From positions 144,264-208,263 of the forward strand of contig JAMXLM010000045.1 of the NCBI GenBank assembly GCA_024280995.1: a DNA stretch of 64,000 nucleotides. The letters are read 5' to 3'. Position numbers and translations under genes: made by a program. Shown here piece by piece: positions 8,121 through 16,797 of the stretch (the first letter of the stretch is position 1; every line of letters begins with the position of its first letter). Under the pieces are notes generated by a model. It saw only the letters and a list, made by a program, of their open reading frames with translations. It was not told where the DNA came from and searched no databases. This DNA is from Candidatus Dormiibacterota bacterium. Its GTDB lineage: Bacteria; Chloroflexota; Dormibacteria; Dormibacterales; Dormibacteraceae.

Positions 8121-9518
8121 ATGGCGACCACGCAATCCCTGCAGGACGAGGCCGTCGCGCTCGCGCAGTCGCGGCGCGAGTCGGACCTGGATGCCCTCAT
8201 CGAAGAGCTCAGCATCCCCTCGATCAGCACGCTGCCCGAGCGGCGCGACGACTGCCTGGCCAACGCGCGCTGGCTGCGCGACCGCTTCACCGCGATGAAC
8301 ATGAAAACGGACATCATCGACGTGCGCGAGGGCGGCCTGCCGGTCGTGATGGCGGAGTGGAACCAGCATCCCGGCAAGCCGCACCTGACGATCTATGGTC
8401 ACTACGACGTCCAACCGGTCGACCCCGTCGACGAGTGGAAGACGCCGCCGTTCGATCCGATCGCTCGCGACGGCCACCTCTACGCGCGCGGCGCGGCGGA
8501 CAACAAGGGCAACCACATGGCGACCGTGAAAGCGGTGGAGCACCTCTTCGCTCTTGGCGGCGCACCGATCAACCTGCGATTCCTGCTCGAGGGCGAGGAG
8601 GAGATCACCGGCCCGTCGCTTCCGCAGTTCCTCCGCGAGCGTGGGTCGTCGCTGAAGACCGACTCCGTCCTCATCTGGGACAGCGGCATGGACGAGGAAG
8701 GAATGCCCACCCTTGCCACGTCGCTGCGCGGTCTGATCTACACGGAGCTCCGCGCAACCGGTCCGGCCGTCGACCTCCACTCGGGCACGTATGGCGGCAT
8801 CGCGCCAAACCCGATCAACACGCTCGCGCGAATCGTGGCCGAGCTCAAGGACCGCGACGGCCGAGTGACCATCCCCGGTTTCTACGACGCCGTGCGGGAT
8901 CCGAGCGCCGCCGAGGCCGCCGACTGGAAGAGGAAGGATTCGGATTTCACCGCGGAGATGCTGCGGCTCACCGGCGCGAAGGCGCTCGAGGGCGAGCCGG
9001 ACTTCACCGGACTCGCGCGCGCCGGCGCCCGGCCGACGCTGGACGCGAACGGGTTCGTCGGCGGGTTCACGGGCAAGGGCGCCAAGACGGTGATCCCTTC
9101 ACACGCGATGGCGAAGGTGAGCATGCGGCTCGTACCGGACCAGGACTGGAAGGCGATCCTCGCGTCCTTCAAGAGCCATGTGCAGTCCCTCACCACACCG
9201 GGGGTTCAGATCGAGATCGAGGTCATCGGCTCAGCGCCGCCGGTGCTCTGCTCCGTCGACCACGACGCTGCCCGGGCGTTGACGGCGGCCTACAAGGCCG
9301 CGTTCGGCAAAGAGACGGCGCTGGTCCGCGTAGGGGGATCGATCCCGGTCGCGGTCGATTTCCAGGAGGCGGTCGGCGCGCCCCTGGTGATCAGTGGCAT
9401 CGCGCAGGCCGACTGCGCGATCCATTCACCGAACGAGCACCTGCTGATCGACAACTACCACCGCGGGATCGAAGCCGTCATCCGCTTCATCTGCGGGCTG
9501 GCGGAGACTTCGAGCTAG
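8121..9518 (+). CDS. M20-family dipeptidase/deacylase
   Basis: This 465-residue zinc peptidase of family M20 starts at ATG 8121. Metal and catalytic motifs appear in order: HYDVQPVDP near residue 94, RGAADNKGN near 123, EGEEEITGP near 157, WDSGM near 187 and IHSPNEH near 435. The dimerisation (lid) domain is marked by HSGTYGGIAPNP. It probably hydrolyses cytosolic dipeptides or N-acyl amino acids; the exact substrate is not visible. It follows the DinB gene by 5 nt and its 3' end overlaps the convergent F420-type gene by 4 bp. Confidence 0.9.
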   Translation: MATTQSLQDEAVALAQSRRESDLDALIEELSIPSISTLPERRDDCLANARWLRDRFTAMNMKTDIIDVREGGLPVVMAEWNQHPGKPHLTIYGHYDVQPVDPVDEWKTPPFDPIARDGHLYARGAADNKGNHMATVKAVEHLFALGGAPINLRFLLEGEEEITGPSLPQFLRERGSSLKTDSVLIWDSGMDEEGMPTLATSLRGLIYTELRATGPAVDLHSGTYGGIAPNPINTLARIVAELKDRDGRVTIPGFYDAVRDPSAAEAADWKRKDSDFTAEMLRLTGAKALEGEPDFTGLARAGARPTLDANGFVGGFTGKGAKTVIPSHAMAKVSMRLVPDQDWKAILASFKSHVQSLTTPGVQIEIEVIGSAPPVLCSVDHDAARALTAAYKAAFGKETALVRVGGSIPVAVDFQEAVGAPLVISGIAQADCAIHSPNEHLLIDNYHRGIEAVIRFICGLAETSS

Positions 9519-9865
9519 CTCGGGACCTCGGTCAGCTCGAAGACCGCCTGCTCGGCTTTTGGCGAGGAGCTGCGGATGCCGTACTTGTTGGCGACGAGCT
9601 GCGTCGTCTCGCGAGCTTCGGCGGGGTCTGTGACATGGCGCGCGGTGACTTCGAAGGAACCGCCTTTCGCACGGACTGTCGCCGAGTTGTTGGCGACGAG
9701 GTTCTGCGGCCAGTCGCGACTCATCCCCTGGCCCGATCGGACGTAGACATGCGTGCCGTCGGTCGTGATCCAGATCGTGACCGAGCGGGGCTTGCCCGAC
9801 TTACGCCCAATCGTCGTGAGGCGAACCTCGCGCTCGTTGCCCGCCGCTTCGCTGAGACCGCTCAC
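9515..9865 (-). CDS. Deazaflavin (F420)-dependent nitroreductase-like protein
   Basis: This 116-residue protein of the DDN/DUF385-type split-barrel family has the typical start: LTTIGRKSGKPRSVTIW followed by GTHVYVRSGQG and PQNLVANN. Family members bind F420 or a related deazaflavin and reduce diverse substrates. This family is common in Actinobacteriota and Chloroflexota and supports that phylogenetic range. The gene converges on the M20 peptidase with a 4-bp overlap at the stop codons. Confidence 0.85.
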   Translation of the reverse strand: MSGLSEAAGNEREVRLTTIGRKSGKPRSVTIWITTDGTHVYVRSGQGMSRDWPQNLVANNSATVRAKGGSFEVTARHVTDPAEARETTQLVANKYGIRSSSPKAEQAVFELTEVPS

Positions 9866-9904
9866 TCAAATCGGAACCTGGCCCGGCTTCCGGCGATTCC
9901 TTGA

Positions 9905-11044
9905 CTAGGGCAGGTTCGGTCCCTGGAGGATGTTGAGCGTGACCGTGGGAGCGGAGCCGTCGAGCGCCACGCCGGTCACCGCAAAGATGAGGCCACCGTC
10001 GCCCGAGAAGGCCAGGCCCCGCGGGTACAGGAGGTTGTGGTTGGTGCCGACGTTCAGCATCGTCGCCACCGGCGCCGGCCTTCCGAGCTCGTACTCCGCG
10101 ACCGAGTCACCATCGTGCTGGCTCAGCCCCGTGACGACGAGGCCGTTGCGCACCGCGCTGACGGCGACAGAGTTCGGATACGGGCTTCCCGGATAGATCA
10201 CTCCGTCCTGGCTGGCCGTGGCGAGCGTCCATTGATCGAACTCGTACGGCGAGCCCGACGCGGTGACGAGCTTGTCACCACGCGGGGTGATCGCGGCGTC
10301 GATCAGGTGGCCGAGGATCTCCTCACGCTTGCTGACCTGGATCGCGGGCTTGGCGCCCGAGACGTCGAACACGGTGAGGCTGCCGGGCTCGAGGCCTACG
10401 TCCCACGCCACCAGGATGTTGCCGTTGGACGAAGCGGTCGCGAAGCCGGCGCAGTACGAGAGACCGCTGTCTGCATCTGGCGCCAGCTGGGTGATCTTGC
10501 CAGTGACTGGGTCAACGCTGACGAGCTGCACAGACCATGCCTGGCACTCGCCCGAGGTCGTCCAGAGCCGGCCGCCGGCGAAAGCCAGGTCGCGTGGCTT
10601 CACCAGGCCGGTGGCCACCGTCTTGACGCGCGTGAGGGTATTGGTGTCGATCGCGTCGATCGCGCCTGTGGTGGTGAGGGCCACGTAGAGGGTCGAGCCG
10701 TCGATGACCATCGCTCCGGCTCCGAACTCGTCGGAGATGGTCTTGAGGACTCTGCCCGAAAAGTCGACCGCGACGACCGCGTTGCCGGCCGGGCTGGAGA
10801 TGAACACCTGGCAGTGACGTGGATCGCCTATGACTCGGCCGAACCCGCTGATCGGAAGGATCACGGAGGTGCCGCCTGGGACTCGGCTGCATGGGTCCGA
10901 ATTGGCGACGGTGGACGGTGAAGGCACGGGCGTGGCAGTGGCGGCTTTGGATCCTTTCGGAGAGGCGGCCGCGGAAGGGGCTCCGCCTCCACAGGCGGCC
11001 AGCACAAGGGTGACGGCGAGCGCGGTCCCGACTGCGAGCCGCAT
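9905..11044 (-). CDS. Lipoprotein with YVTN/NHL-type beta-propeller
   Basis: The 379-residue protein starts MRLAVGTALAVTLVLAACGGG, a clear lipoprotein signal with lipobox LAAC (Cys at about residue 18). A Ser/Ala/Thr/Pro linker precedes a domain of repeated blades (VIDGSTLYVALTTTGAIDAID, then SVDPVTGKIT), the pattern of a YVTN-like propeller. It is expected on the outer face of the membrane; the ligand is unknown. It is divergent from the C39-like protease gene, so both could share an upstream region of about 57 bp. Confidence 0.75.
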   Translation of the reverse strand: MRLAVGTALAVTLVLAACGGGAPSAAASPKGSKAATATPVPSPSTVANSDPCSRVPGGTSVILPISGFGRVIGDPRHCQVFISSPAGNAVVAVDFSGRVLKTISDEFGAGAMVIDGSTLYVALTTTGAIDAIDTNTLTRVKTVATGLVKPRDLAFAGGRLWTTSGECQAWSVQLVSVDPVTGKITQLAPDADSGLSYCAGFATASSNGNILVAWDVGLEPGSLTVFDVSGAKPAIQVSKREEILGHLIDAAITPRGDKLVTASGSPYEFDQWTLATASQDGVIYPGSPYPNSVAVSAVRNGLVVTGLSQHDGDSVAEYELGRPAPVATMLNVGTNHNLLYPRGLAFSGDGGLIFAVTGVALDGSAPTVTLNILQGPNLP

Positions 11045-11086
11045 GGCGAGTACAACTTGCCAGCTGGCACCGTCTTGCGCTTGAGC

Positions 11087-11092
11087 TAAGAT
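11087..11092 (+). promoter_or_regulatory. -10 box for leaderless start of the C39-like gene
   Basis: TAAGAT ends 9 nt before GTG 11102, placing transcription start at or next to the start codon. No Shine-Dalgarno is present and the -35 is not convincing. Confidence 0.4.
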
Positions 11093-11101
11093 CCCCGCGC
11101 C

Positions 11102-12571
11102 GTGCCACGGCTGTCCCCGGTCATGGGCTCGCTGACTCTGATCGCCGTCGCCGCCGCGACCGTCCTTATATATGTGGGCGGCGAGCGTGGGACCTTCCGG
11201 TCGCTGGTCGCACTTCGGTCATCGTCGCGCGCCGCGGCGGCAGCTCCGCTTGACAACCAGGACCACCTTTACGTGCTCGACGGTTTCGGCGGATTGCATC
11301 CAGTCGGGGCATCGCCGGAACTGAAGGCCAGCGCGAGCTGGCCGGACAAAGACATCGCCTTCAGCCTCGCGCTCTTCCCGGACGGGACTGGTGGATATGT
11401 GATGGACGGGTGGGGCAAGCTGCATCCCGTCGGAAGCGCTCCGCCTGTCGACAGCGGCGTGTACTGGCCCAACTGGATCGGCGCGCGAGAGATCGTGATG
11501 ACGCCGTGGTCCTCGGCGTCGTCACCCGCGGGTTATCTCCTTGATGCCGACGGAGGGATTCATCCGTTCGGCGGCGCGCCGCCAGTGAAGGGGAACACGA
11601 CATGGCCAGGCACTGGGATCGCGCGCGGCATCGTGCTGATGCCTTCGTCGAGACCCGCGTCGGTGTCTGGATACACCCTCGATGGCCTGGGCGGCGTGCA
11701 TCCCTTCGGTGACGCGCGGCCGGTGCTGGCGGCCGCCGCGTTCAGCGGCGACATGGCGCGCGGAATCGCCCTGATCCCGAGTCGGGGACTCGAGGTGGAG
11801 GGCTACACCCTCGACTTCTACGGCGGAATTCATCCGTTTGGGGGCGCGCCACTGGTCGTGGGCGGTGGCTTGGCGCTGGGACGCGACGAGGCGGACTCGC
11901 TGGTCGCGTGGACCGCGGCTCCCAGGGATAAGCCCGGAGGATGGGTGCTGGATCGCGCCGGCGGCGTGCACGCGTGGGGCAGCGCCCCGGCGCTCGCGCC
12001 GTCGATGACGTGGCCGGGCTGGGACATCGCGCGGGGACTCGCGGGCGCGGGCAGCGGGGGCGGAAGCACCGAGCGGTTGATCCTCGACGCGCAGCCGTTG
12101 CACGACGGGTGGGGAACGTATTTCAACCAGCGAGATGCGCGTTGGGCGTCGGATCCGGTTGCGGGGACGTTCCCGGTGTGGAAGATCGGATGCCTGGTTT
12201 CCGACCTGGCGATGGTGTACTCGCACTTTGGTTTTGGCGGGGTGTCACCGGCGACGATCGCCGGTCACGGAGGGTGGTTCGACGGTCGGGGTGAGATGTA
12301 CAACGCCGCGCTGAACATCCCGGGACATCCGTTCTCGATGGTCATGAACCCGTCGTCGGGATGGATCGCGGCGCAGGTGGGCGCGGGGCGGCCCGTGATC
12401 GTGGGGATGAACCTGCCCTCGGGTGGAACGCACTTCGTGGTGCTGACCGGGCGGGATGGGTCCTCGGATTACTGGGTGAACGATCCGTGGGAGCAGAACG
12501 CCATGCACGTGCATTTCTCGGGGGATTGGTTCACGCGGGGACCGATCTACGAGGGGATCGCGTTCTTCTAG
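11102..12571 (+). CDS. Secreted protein: six repeats plus C-terminal C39-like peptidase domain
   Basis: The 489-residue protein has an N-terminal membrane or signal segment (residues 8-25). Six repeats of about 45 residues follow (about 55-330), each with a (L/M)D..G(G/K)(L/I/V)H(P/A).G core, for example DADGGIHPFGGAPP. The C-terminal domain (about 335-485) looks like Peptidase_C39_2, with candidate catalytic Cys in KIGCLVSD, His in GGTHFVVLTG and Asp in WVNDPW. The repeats probably form a propeller or cell-surface module that positions the protease. The start is GTG 11102, likely leaderless; ATG 11123 is an alternative. Paired hairpins follow the stop. Confidence 0.8.
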   Translation: MPRLSPVMGSLTLIAVAAATVLIYVGGERGTFRSLVALRSSSRAAAAAPLDNQDHLYVLDGFGGLHPVGASPELKASASWPDKDIAFSLALFPDGTGGYVMDGWGKLHPVGSAPPVDSGVYWPNWIGAREIVMTPWSSASSPAGYLLDADGGIHPFGGAPPVKGNTTWPGTGIARGIVLMPSSRPASVSGYTLDGLGGVHPFGDARPVLAAAAFSGDMARGIALIPSRGLEVEGYTLDFYGGIHPFGGAPLVVGGGLALGRDEADSLVAWTAAPRDKPGGWVLDRAGGVHAWGSAPALAPSMTWPGWDIARGLAGAGSGGGSTERLILDAQPLHDGWGTYFNQRDARWASDPVAGTFPVWKIGCLVSDLAMVYSHFGFGGVSPATIAGHGGWFDGRGEMYNAALNIPGHPFSMVMNPSSGWIAAQVGAGRPVIVGMNLPSGGTHFVVLTGRDGSSDYWVNDPWEQNAMHVHFSGDWFTRGPIYEGIAFF

Positions 12572-12584
12572 ACACGTTCTGGGT

Positions 12585-12646
12585 CACAAGTGTTCGCACT
12601 TGTGCTCCATTTCGGCCCAAATGCATCGCAAGTGTTCGCACTTGCG
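12585..12646. terminator. Paired hairpins with TTCG tetraloops
   Basis: Two hairpins, at 12585-12604 and 12627-12646, each have an 8-bp stem and TTCG loop (CACAAGTG/CACTTGTG and CGCAAGTG/CACTTGCG). They begin 42 bp apart. The first starts 14 nt after the upstream stop codon. A smaller palindrome (ATTTCGGCCCAAAT, 12609-12622) lies between them. Confidence 0.6.
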
Positions 12647-12699
12647 AGCCTTAACAGGCAGGGTAGATAGGCAATGGTCCGTTCTGGAATCCTTGCCCC

Positions 12700-13407
12700 G
12701 TGTGGACGACGCTCGCGGCGTTGAGGGCTCCTCGTGACGCAGTGTTCGCATGTTCGACTGCCGCATGGATACACAGCCTGAGATCGGACATGGCCAGCCC
12801 TGTCGAAGTCATCGTCCCGCGACGTAGTCATGCGCGCTCACGGGCTGGAGTGACAGTTCGCCGCTCAGACCTGTCGCCAAATGAACGCACCGCGATCTGT
12901 GGCCTCGCCGCTACATCGCTCAGCAGGACACTTCGCGATCTATGTCTGTTCAGTCCAGCTGTTGATGCACTGATCGCCCTGGACACGGCAATTTTCAAAA
13001 GGCTGATGACCAAAGAAAGACTGGTGGACGACCCAGGAGCAAAGGCCGGGCGAAGAGGAGCCGCTCGTTTTCGTCGTCTCGTTCAGCTCGCCGAGCCGGC
13101 TGAGTCCCCTATGGAGACCCGATTGCGATGGCTGCTGATCCAGGCCGGCCTGCCACGCCCTCAGGTGCAGGTGAAGCTGCGCGACGGTCGAGGAATCCAG
13201 GTTGGCCGCGCGGACCTGTACTACCCCGACGCGCGCCTCGTGATCGAGTACGACGGCGCAAACCATCGCGAGCGCCTGGTCAGCGACGACCGGCGGCAGA
13301 ACCTGCTGATCAACGCCGGCTATCGAATCCTCCGATTCACCGCCTCGGATCTGACGACTCGACCTGAGGTGGTCGTGGCTCAGGTTCGCGGCTCGATCTC
13401 CGCGTAA
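12700..13407 (+). pseudogene. DUF559 (Vsr-like) nuclease-domain protein lacking its N-terminal winged helix
   Basis: The 235-residue frame matches the AbiEi-like/DUF559 family. The C-terminal Vsr-fold domain is intact by eye, with Glu in METRLRWLL, Asp in RADLYYPD, Glu-Asp in VIEYDG, then NAGYRILRF. Full-length relatives start with a winged-helix domain of about 60-70 residues, but here the frame opens at GTG 12700 in the middle of the usual second domain. The frame is closed by a TAG at 12664, and the upstream bases are hairpin repeats. It is either a 5'-truncated remnant or a shortened functional protein. It overlaps the convergent VOC gene by 28 bp. Confidence 0.65.
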
Positions 13408-13790
13408 AGATCGATTGGATTTCCGTCTGCGTCGCGAATCTGAGCGTAGCGCTGCCCCCAGAACGCATCCCACGGCTCCTTATGGGAACGAGCACCTGCC
13501 TTGATCGCGCTCGCGTAGAGCTCGTCCACCGCGCCCGGTGAGTCGCAATGAAAGGCAAGAGCTGCGCCCGACTGCCCCTCCCCTCTCTTCCATCCTGCGT
13601 CGAACGAAACGACGCTCGACTCGCTGTCGAGCATGAAGCGAACACCGCCTTCGAGCTCCGCCTCGGCGTGCCCATGCTCCGAGTCCTCGGCTCCGTCCGC
13701 GAACCGAACTCCGAGCAGGCGGTAAAAGCGAACGGCCGACGCAAGATCCCCAACCACGATCCCGATCGCATCGAGTCGCCCAGCAGCCAC
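13380..13790 (-). CDS. VOC-superfamily (glyoxalase/bleomycin-resistance-like) protein
   Basis: The 136-residue protein has the VOC fold signature: AIGIVVGDLASAVRFYRLLG at the start and a C-terminal RDADGNPIDLY strand. The family covers metal-dependent lyases, dioxygenases and resistance proteins; the substrate cannot be told. I chose GTG 13790 because AAGGAGG lies 8 nt upstream; GTG 13796 is only 2 nt from it. Its 3' end overlaps the DUF559 remnant on the other strand. Confidence 0.8.
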   Translation of the reverse strand: MAAGRLDAIGIVVGDLASAVRFYRLLGVRFADGAEDSEHGHAEAELEGGVRFMLDSESSVVSFDAGWKRGEGQSGAALAFHCDSPGAVDELYASAIKAGARSHKEPWDAFWGQRYAQIRDADGNPIDLYAEIEPRT

Positions 13791-13830
13791 CGGCACATCC
13801 TCCTTATCAGGTGAAAATGAACGGTTTTCT

Positions 13831-15168
13831 CTAGGGAAATACCGGCGACCACATGGGGTCGCTTCCGAATGGCGGCGACTGAGGACCTGTTCCCGCCCGG
13901 TTGGTCGCGCTGACATAGAACGTGTACGAGGTCCCCCCGGCAAGGCCGGCAACTATGGCCGTCTCCGGGGCGGGGAACCCGCTGAACGTCACCTGCTGGT
14001 CAAGCATCGACCCGTCGAAAACGCTCACCGTGTACCCCGTTACCGCAGCCCCGCCGTCCCAGGCTGGAGCCGCCCACGTGAGGGTGATCAGCCCCGGACC
14101 TGGAACTGCTTTGACCGCCATGGGCGCGTCTGGAACCACGGGCGGGATTGGCCCAGTCGCGCCGATAACCGTGAGGTATGGCGGCGTTTGACCGCTTGCG
14201 CTCGCCAGATTCTGCCAACTGGATGGGGCCGACAGGCTTTCGGCGCTGCCGTCCTCGGACAGGACACCCGTGAACTCGAGTGGCGGTAGGCCGGCGCTCA
14301 GGGCATATCCGTTCAGGCTCTGCCACTCGCCGGCATTGGTAGCGTCGTAAATCTCGGGCACGGGACAGGCCGGCGCCGATTGCCAGGCGACGTGGTAGAT
14401 GGCCGAGGGCGACCAGCCGGGCACACCCGGGACGTAGTCGCCATAGTCCACCATCAGTGCCTTTCGGCTTGCCACGCATGGCTTGGTAGCGCCCGATGCG
14501 GACGCGTACGCATCAACCCAGGCGGTGGTGGTTGGACCGTCGTACCAGTCCCCGTCCCTCGACTCCTCGATGTCGTCGCCGGCCCAGGTTGTCACTCGAG
14601 AGCCCAGGCCTTGGGCAGCCGCGGCGATCGGAGCGATGACCGACGTGAACCATGCCTGTCCGTGCATCGACATCTCGTCGGTGGTCAGAGCGTTGCCGGG
14701 CACGGCCGCCGTCAGGCTGTTGCTGGTCCCCGCCACCAGCACGTAGCTCGTCGACGCCGTGCGATTGGGATTGGTCGAATAGCCGCGCAGCCAGGCCTGA
14801 GCGAGGATCACTAGCGCGGCGTTGGGCGTGCAGCTCTGGCTGTTGAAAAGCTGCGTGCCCCACGCGAGGGTTGCCGGTTCGAAACACGGCGCCCCGAAGT
14901 CGAGGATCGTCATTCCGCCCGACGGCGGGACGGCCTCAGATGCCGCGTCCTGGTACAGAGGACAGTCCGCAGTGGTACCCGGACCGCACACGTCGATAAA
15001 CGAGCCATAGACATAAAAGGACGACGTGCTCGACTGAACGGACGCTCGGTGAACGCTCGCCGGCACGGCCGCCTGCTCAGCGTGGGCAGCACCGCCCAAG
15101 GGCATGACAGCGAGCGCGGCGACTACGGCACCGAGTGCCAGGCGTCGCGACATAGGGGTGGGATCCAT
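13831..15168 (-). CDS. Secreted protein with C-terminal fibronectin type III domain
   Basis: The 445-residue product starts at ATG 15168 (or 15153) with a signal peptide (RRLALGAVVAALAVMPLGG). The main domain (about residues 45-320) is of unknown family, with several cysteines and many Trp/Tyr residues. The C-terminus (about 340-440) is a fibronectin type III domain: ITLTWAAPAWDGGAAVTGY, then TSYTFYVSATNRAG. FN3 modules in exported bacterial proteins usually serve as spacers or carbohydrate-surface adaptors. The frame stays open upstream through the tRNA-Ser antisense, which is not coding. Confidence 0.75.
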   Translation of the reverse strand: MDPTPMSRRLALGAVVAALAVMPLGGAAHAEQAAVPASVHRASVQSSTSSFYVYGSFIDVCGPGTTADCPLYQDAASEAVPPSGGMTILDFGAPCFEPATLAWGTQLFNSQSCTPNAALVILAQAWLRGYSTNPNRTASTSYVLVAGTSNSLTAAVPGNALTTDEMSMHGQAWFTSVIAPIAAAAQGLGSRVTTWAGDDIEESRDGDWYDGPTTTAWVDAYASASGATKPCVASRKALMVDYGDYVPGVPGWSPSAIYHVAWQSAPACPVPEIYDATNAGEWQSLNGYALSAGLPPLEFTGVLSEDGSAESLSAPSSWQNLASASGQTPPYLTVIGATGPIPPVVPDAPMAVKAVPGPGLITLTWAAPAWDGGAAVTGYTVSVFDGSMLDQQVTFSGFPAPETAIVAGLAGGTSYTFYVSATNRAGTGPQSPPFGSDPMWSPVFP

Positions 15169-15248
15169 GGGAGCCAAACGCGGGAATTTTGCCCCAACTG
15201 GGGGTGGTCTAGCGAGTCGGTAAAGGAACCGCTGGAAACAAGAACTGG

Positions 15249-15336
15249 CGGAGAGGGAGAGATTCGAACTCTCGATGGGCCAGTGACCCATAACGGTTTT
15301 CGAGACCGCCGCCTTCAACCACTCGGCCACCTCTCC
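15249..15336 (-). tRNA. tRNA-Ser (anticodon CGA)
   Basis: Acceptor stem GGAGAGG/CCTCTCC with a long variable arm (class II). Anticodon loop CTCGAAA gives CGA, and T-loop GTTCGAATC is present. Length 88 nt, no encoded CCA. It is followed 21 bp away by tRNA-Asp on the same strand. Confidence 0.95.
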
Positions 15337-15357
15337 GGGAGCAGCAGCTCAAAATGG

Positions 15358-15433
15358 CGGTCCCGACCGGATTCGAACCGGCGTTCTCGGCCTTGACAGG
15401 GCCGCGTGTTTGGCCAGGCTACACCACGGGACC
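15358..15433 (-). tRNA. tRNA-Asp (anticodon GTC)
   Basis: Acceptor stem GGTCCCG/CGGGACC. Anticodon stem CGGCC/GGCCG with loop CTGTCAA gives GTC. T-arm GCCGGTTCGAATCCGG is present. CCA is not encoded. Confidence 0.93.
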
Positions 15434-15503
15434 GGCAGCCGGTAAGTCTACCAACGCCTCGTTGATCGGCCGGAAGCGGGCCGGAACCTCGATACCCCAT
15501 ACC

Positions 15504-15509
15504 TATAAT
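15504..15509 (+). promoter_or_regulatory. Consensus -10 box (TATAAT), leaderless start
   Basis: A perfect TATAAT ends 10 nt before the GTG start at 15520, with no Shine-Dalgarno in between. A leaderless or near-leaderless transcript is expected. Confidence 0.6.
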
Positions 15510-15519
15510 TCCCTGCGGC

Positions 15520-16797
15520 GTGAGCGACAACGACCACCCCACCACAGGCTCCCCCGACGAGCTCCGGAGACGCTTCCAGATCCTGGAGCGCGTCGCCATC
15601 TTCTTCACGCTCCCGGACAACATCCTCCACGCCCTCTCTCGCCGCCTCGCCCCCACCTCGGCCGCTCGCGGCTCGGTCATCGTCCACCAGGGCGACCCCG
15701 GCGACACGATGTTCATCGTCGAGTCCGGCCGCTGCGAGGTCTTCGTCGAAGAGTCGCCCGGGCACACGATCACCATCGCGCTCATGGGCCCCGACGACTT
15801 CTTCGGCGAGATGGCCCTGATCTCGGAAGAGACCCGCACCGCCAGCGTCCGCGCGCTCGAGGACTGCCGCCTGCTGACCCTCGACCGCAAGACCCTCTAC
15901 GAGACGATCCCGGCCGAGTCTGACGCCCTCATCGAGCTGACCAAGCTCGTCGAGCAGCGCAAGGACACGCTGCCGAACCTCATCGCCCGGGCCCGAATGG
16001 TCGCCCCGGAGCAGGCCGCGAGCACCGTCGCGATCTACTCACCGAAGGGCGGCTCCGGCCGGACGACGATGGCGGTCAACCTGGCCGCCTCCCTGGCCCG
16101 CCGATTCCCCGGCGAGGTGCTGCTGATCGACCTGGCGCTGCCCTACAACCACGCCGCGCTCATCTCCTATCTCACCCCGACCGGCTGCCTGGCCGCGGCG
16201 AGCCAGGTCCCGCCGCAAAATTTCGAGGAGGCGGTGCTGGGCGCGATCCTGCATCACCCGGGCGGCATGATGCTGCTCCCGGGCGTGCTCCGAGCCGAGC
16301 AGGCCGACCTGATCACCGTCGACCTGGTCAACAGGGCGATGGGCATCCTGGTCAACGCCTTCCGCTACATCGTCTTCGACCTCGGCGTCGCCTTCACCGA
16401 CATCGTGATCAGCGTCCTCGACCACTCGCAGCGCGTGCTCGTGATCGTCACCCCGGAGCTTTCATCGCTGAAGGACGTTGGCGAGCTCCTGAACATCTTC
16501 ACCAACGTCCTGAACATCGTCCCCGGCCGCGTCATCCTCGCCCTCAACAACAAGGTGCCGAAGTCGGTGGTCAGTAAGGAAGATGTCGTCCGGACCCTCA
16601 AGCAGGACCTCGCGATCGAGATCGGCTTCGACGGCACCAAGCCCGACGAGGCCGCGGTCAGGGGCGAGATCCTGGTCCTGACCGATCCGAAGAGCGAGAT
16701 CTCGCGCGGCGTCGAGCAGCTTGCTCAGCAGATCTCCGGCTCGACGACCGCGGCGGACACCAAGGAAAAGAAAGGCTTCAAGCTCGGCCGGCGCTGA
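15520..16797 (+). CDS. CRP-like cyclic-nucleotide-binding domain fused to ParA/CpaE (TadZ)-like ATPase
   Basis: The 425-residue protein has an N-terminal cNMP-binding domain (about residues 20-135), with the phosphate-binding-cassette-like FFGEMALISEETRTAS. This is followed by a MinD/ParA/CpaE-type domain from about residue 167 with P-loop SPKGGSGRTTMAVN and Walker B-like YIVFDLG. The usual P-loop Lys of KGGxGKT is Arg, as in atypical TadZ/CpaE proteins, so ATP hydrolysis may be weak or absent. CpaE-like proteins localise type IV/Tad pilus machinery; the fusion suggests cyclic-nucleotide control of such positioning (inference). No pilus genes lie in this window. The last 20 bp overlap the convergent Nudix gene. 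Confidence 0.85.
   Translation: MSDNDHPTTGSPDELRRRFQILERVAIFFTLPDNILHALSRRLAPTSAARGSVIVHQGDPGDTMFIVESGRCEVFVEESPGHTITIALMGPDDFFGEMALISEETRTASVRALEDCRLLTLDRKTLYETIPAESDALIELTKLVEQRKDTLPNLIARARMVAPEQAASTVAIYSPKGGSGRTTMAVNLAASLARRFPGEVLLIDLALPYNHAALISYLTPTGCLAAASQVPPQNFEEAVLGAILHHPGGMMLLPGVLRAEQADLITVDLVNRAMGILVNAFRYIVFDLGVAFTDIVISVLDHSQRVLVIVTPELSSLKDVGELLNIFTNVLNIVPGRVILALNNKVPKSVVSKEDVVRTLKQDLAIEIGFDGTKPDEAAVRGEILVLTDPKSEISRGVEQLAQQISGSTTAADTKEKKGFKLGRR

Noticed and set aside
12585..12646. CRISPR-like array
   Set aside because: Only two repeat units, each a simple hairpin; no spacer series and no cas genes in the window.
15169..15330. Upstream extension of the FN3 secreted protein
   Set aside because: The extension reads through tRNA-Ser antisense; the signal peptide fits a start at 15168 or 15153.
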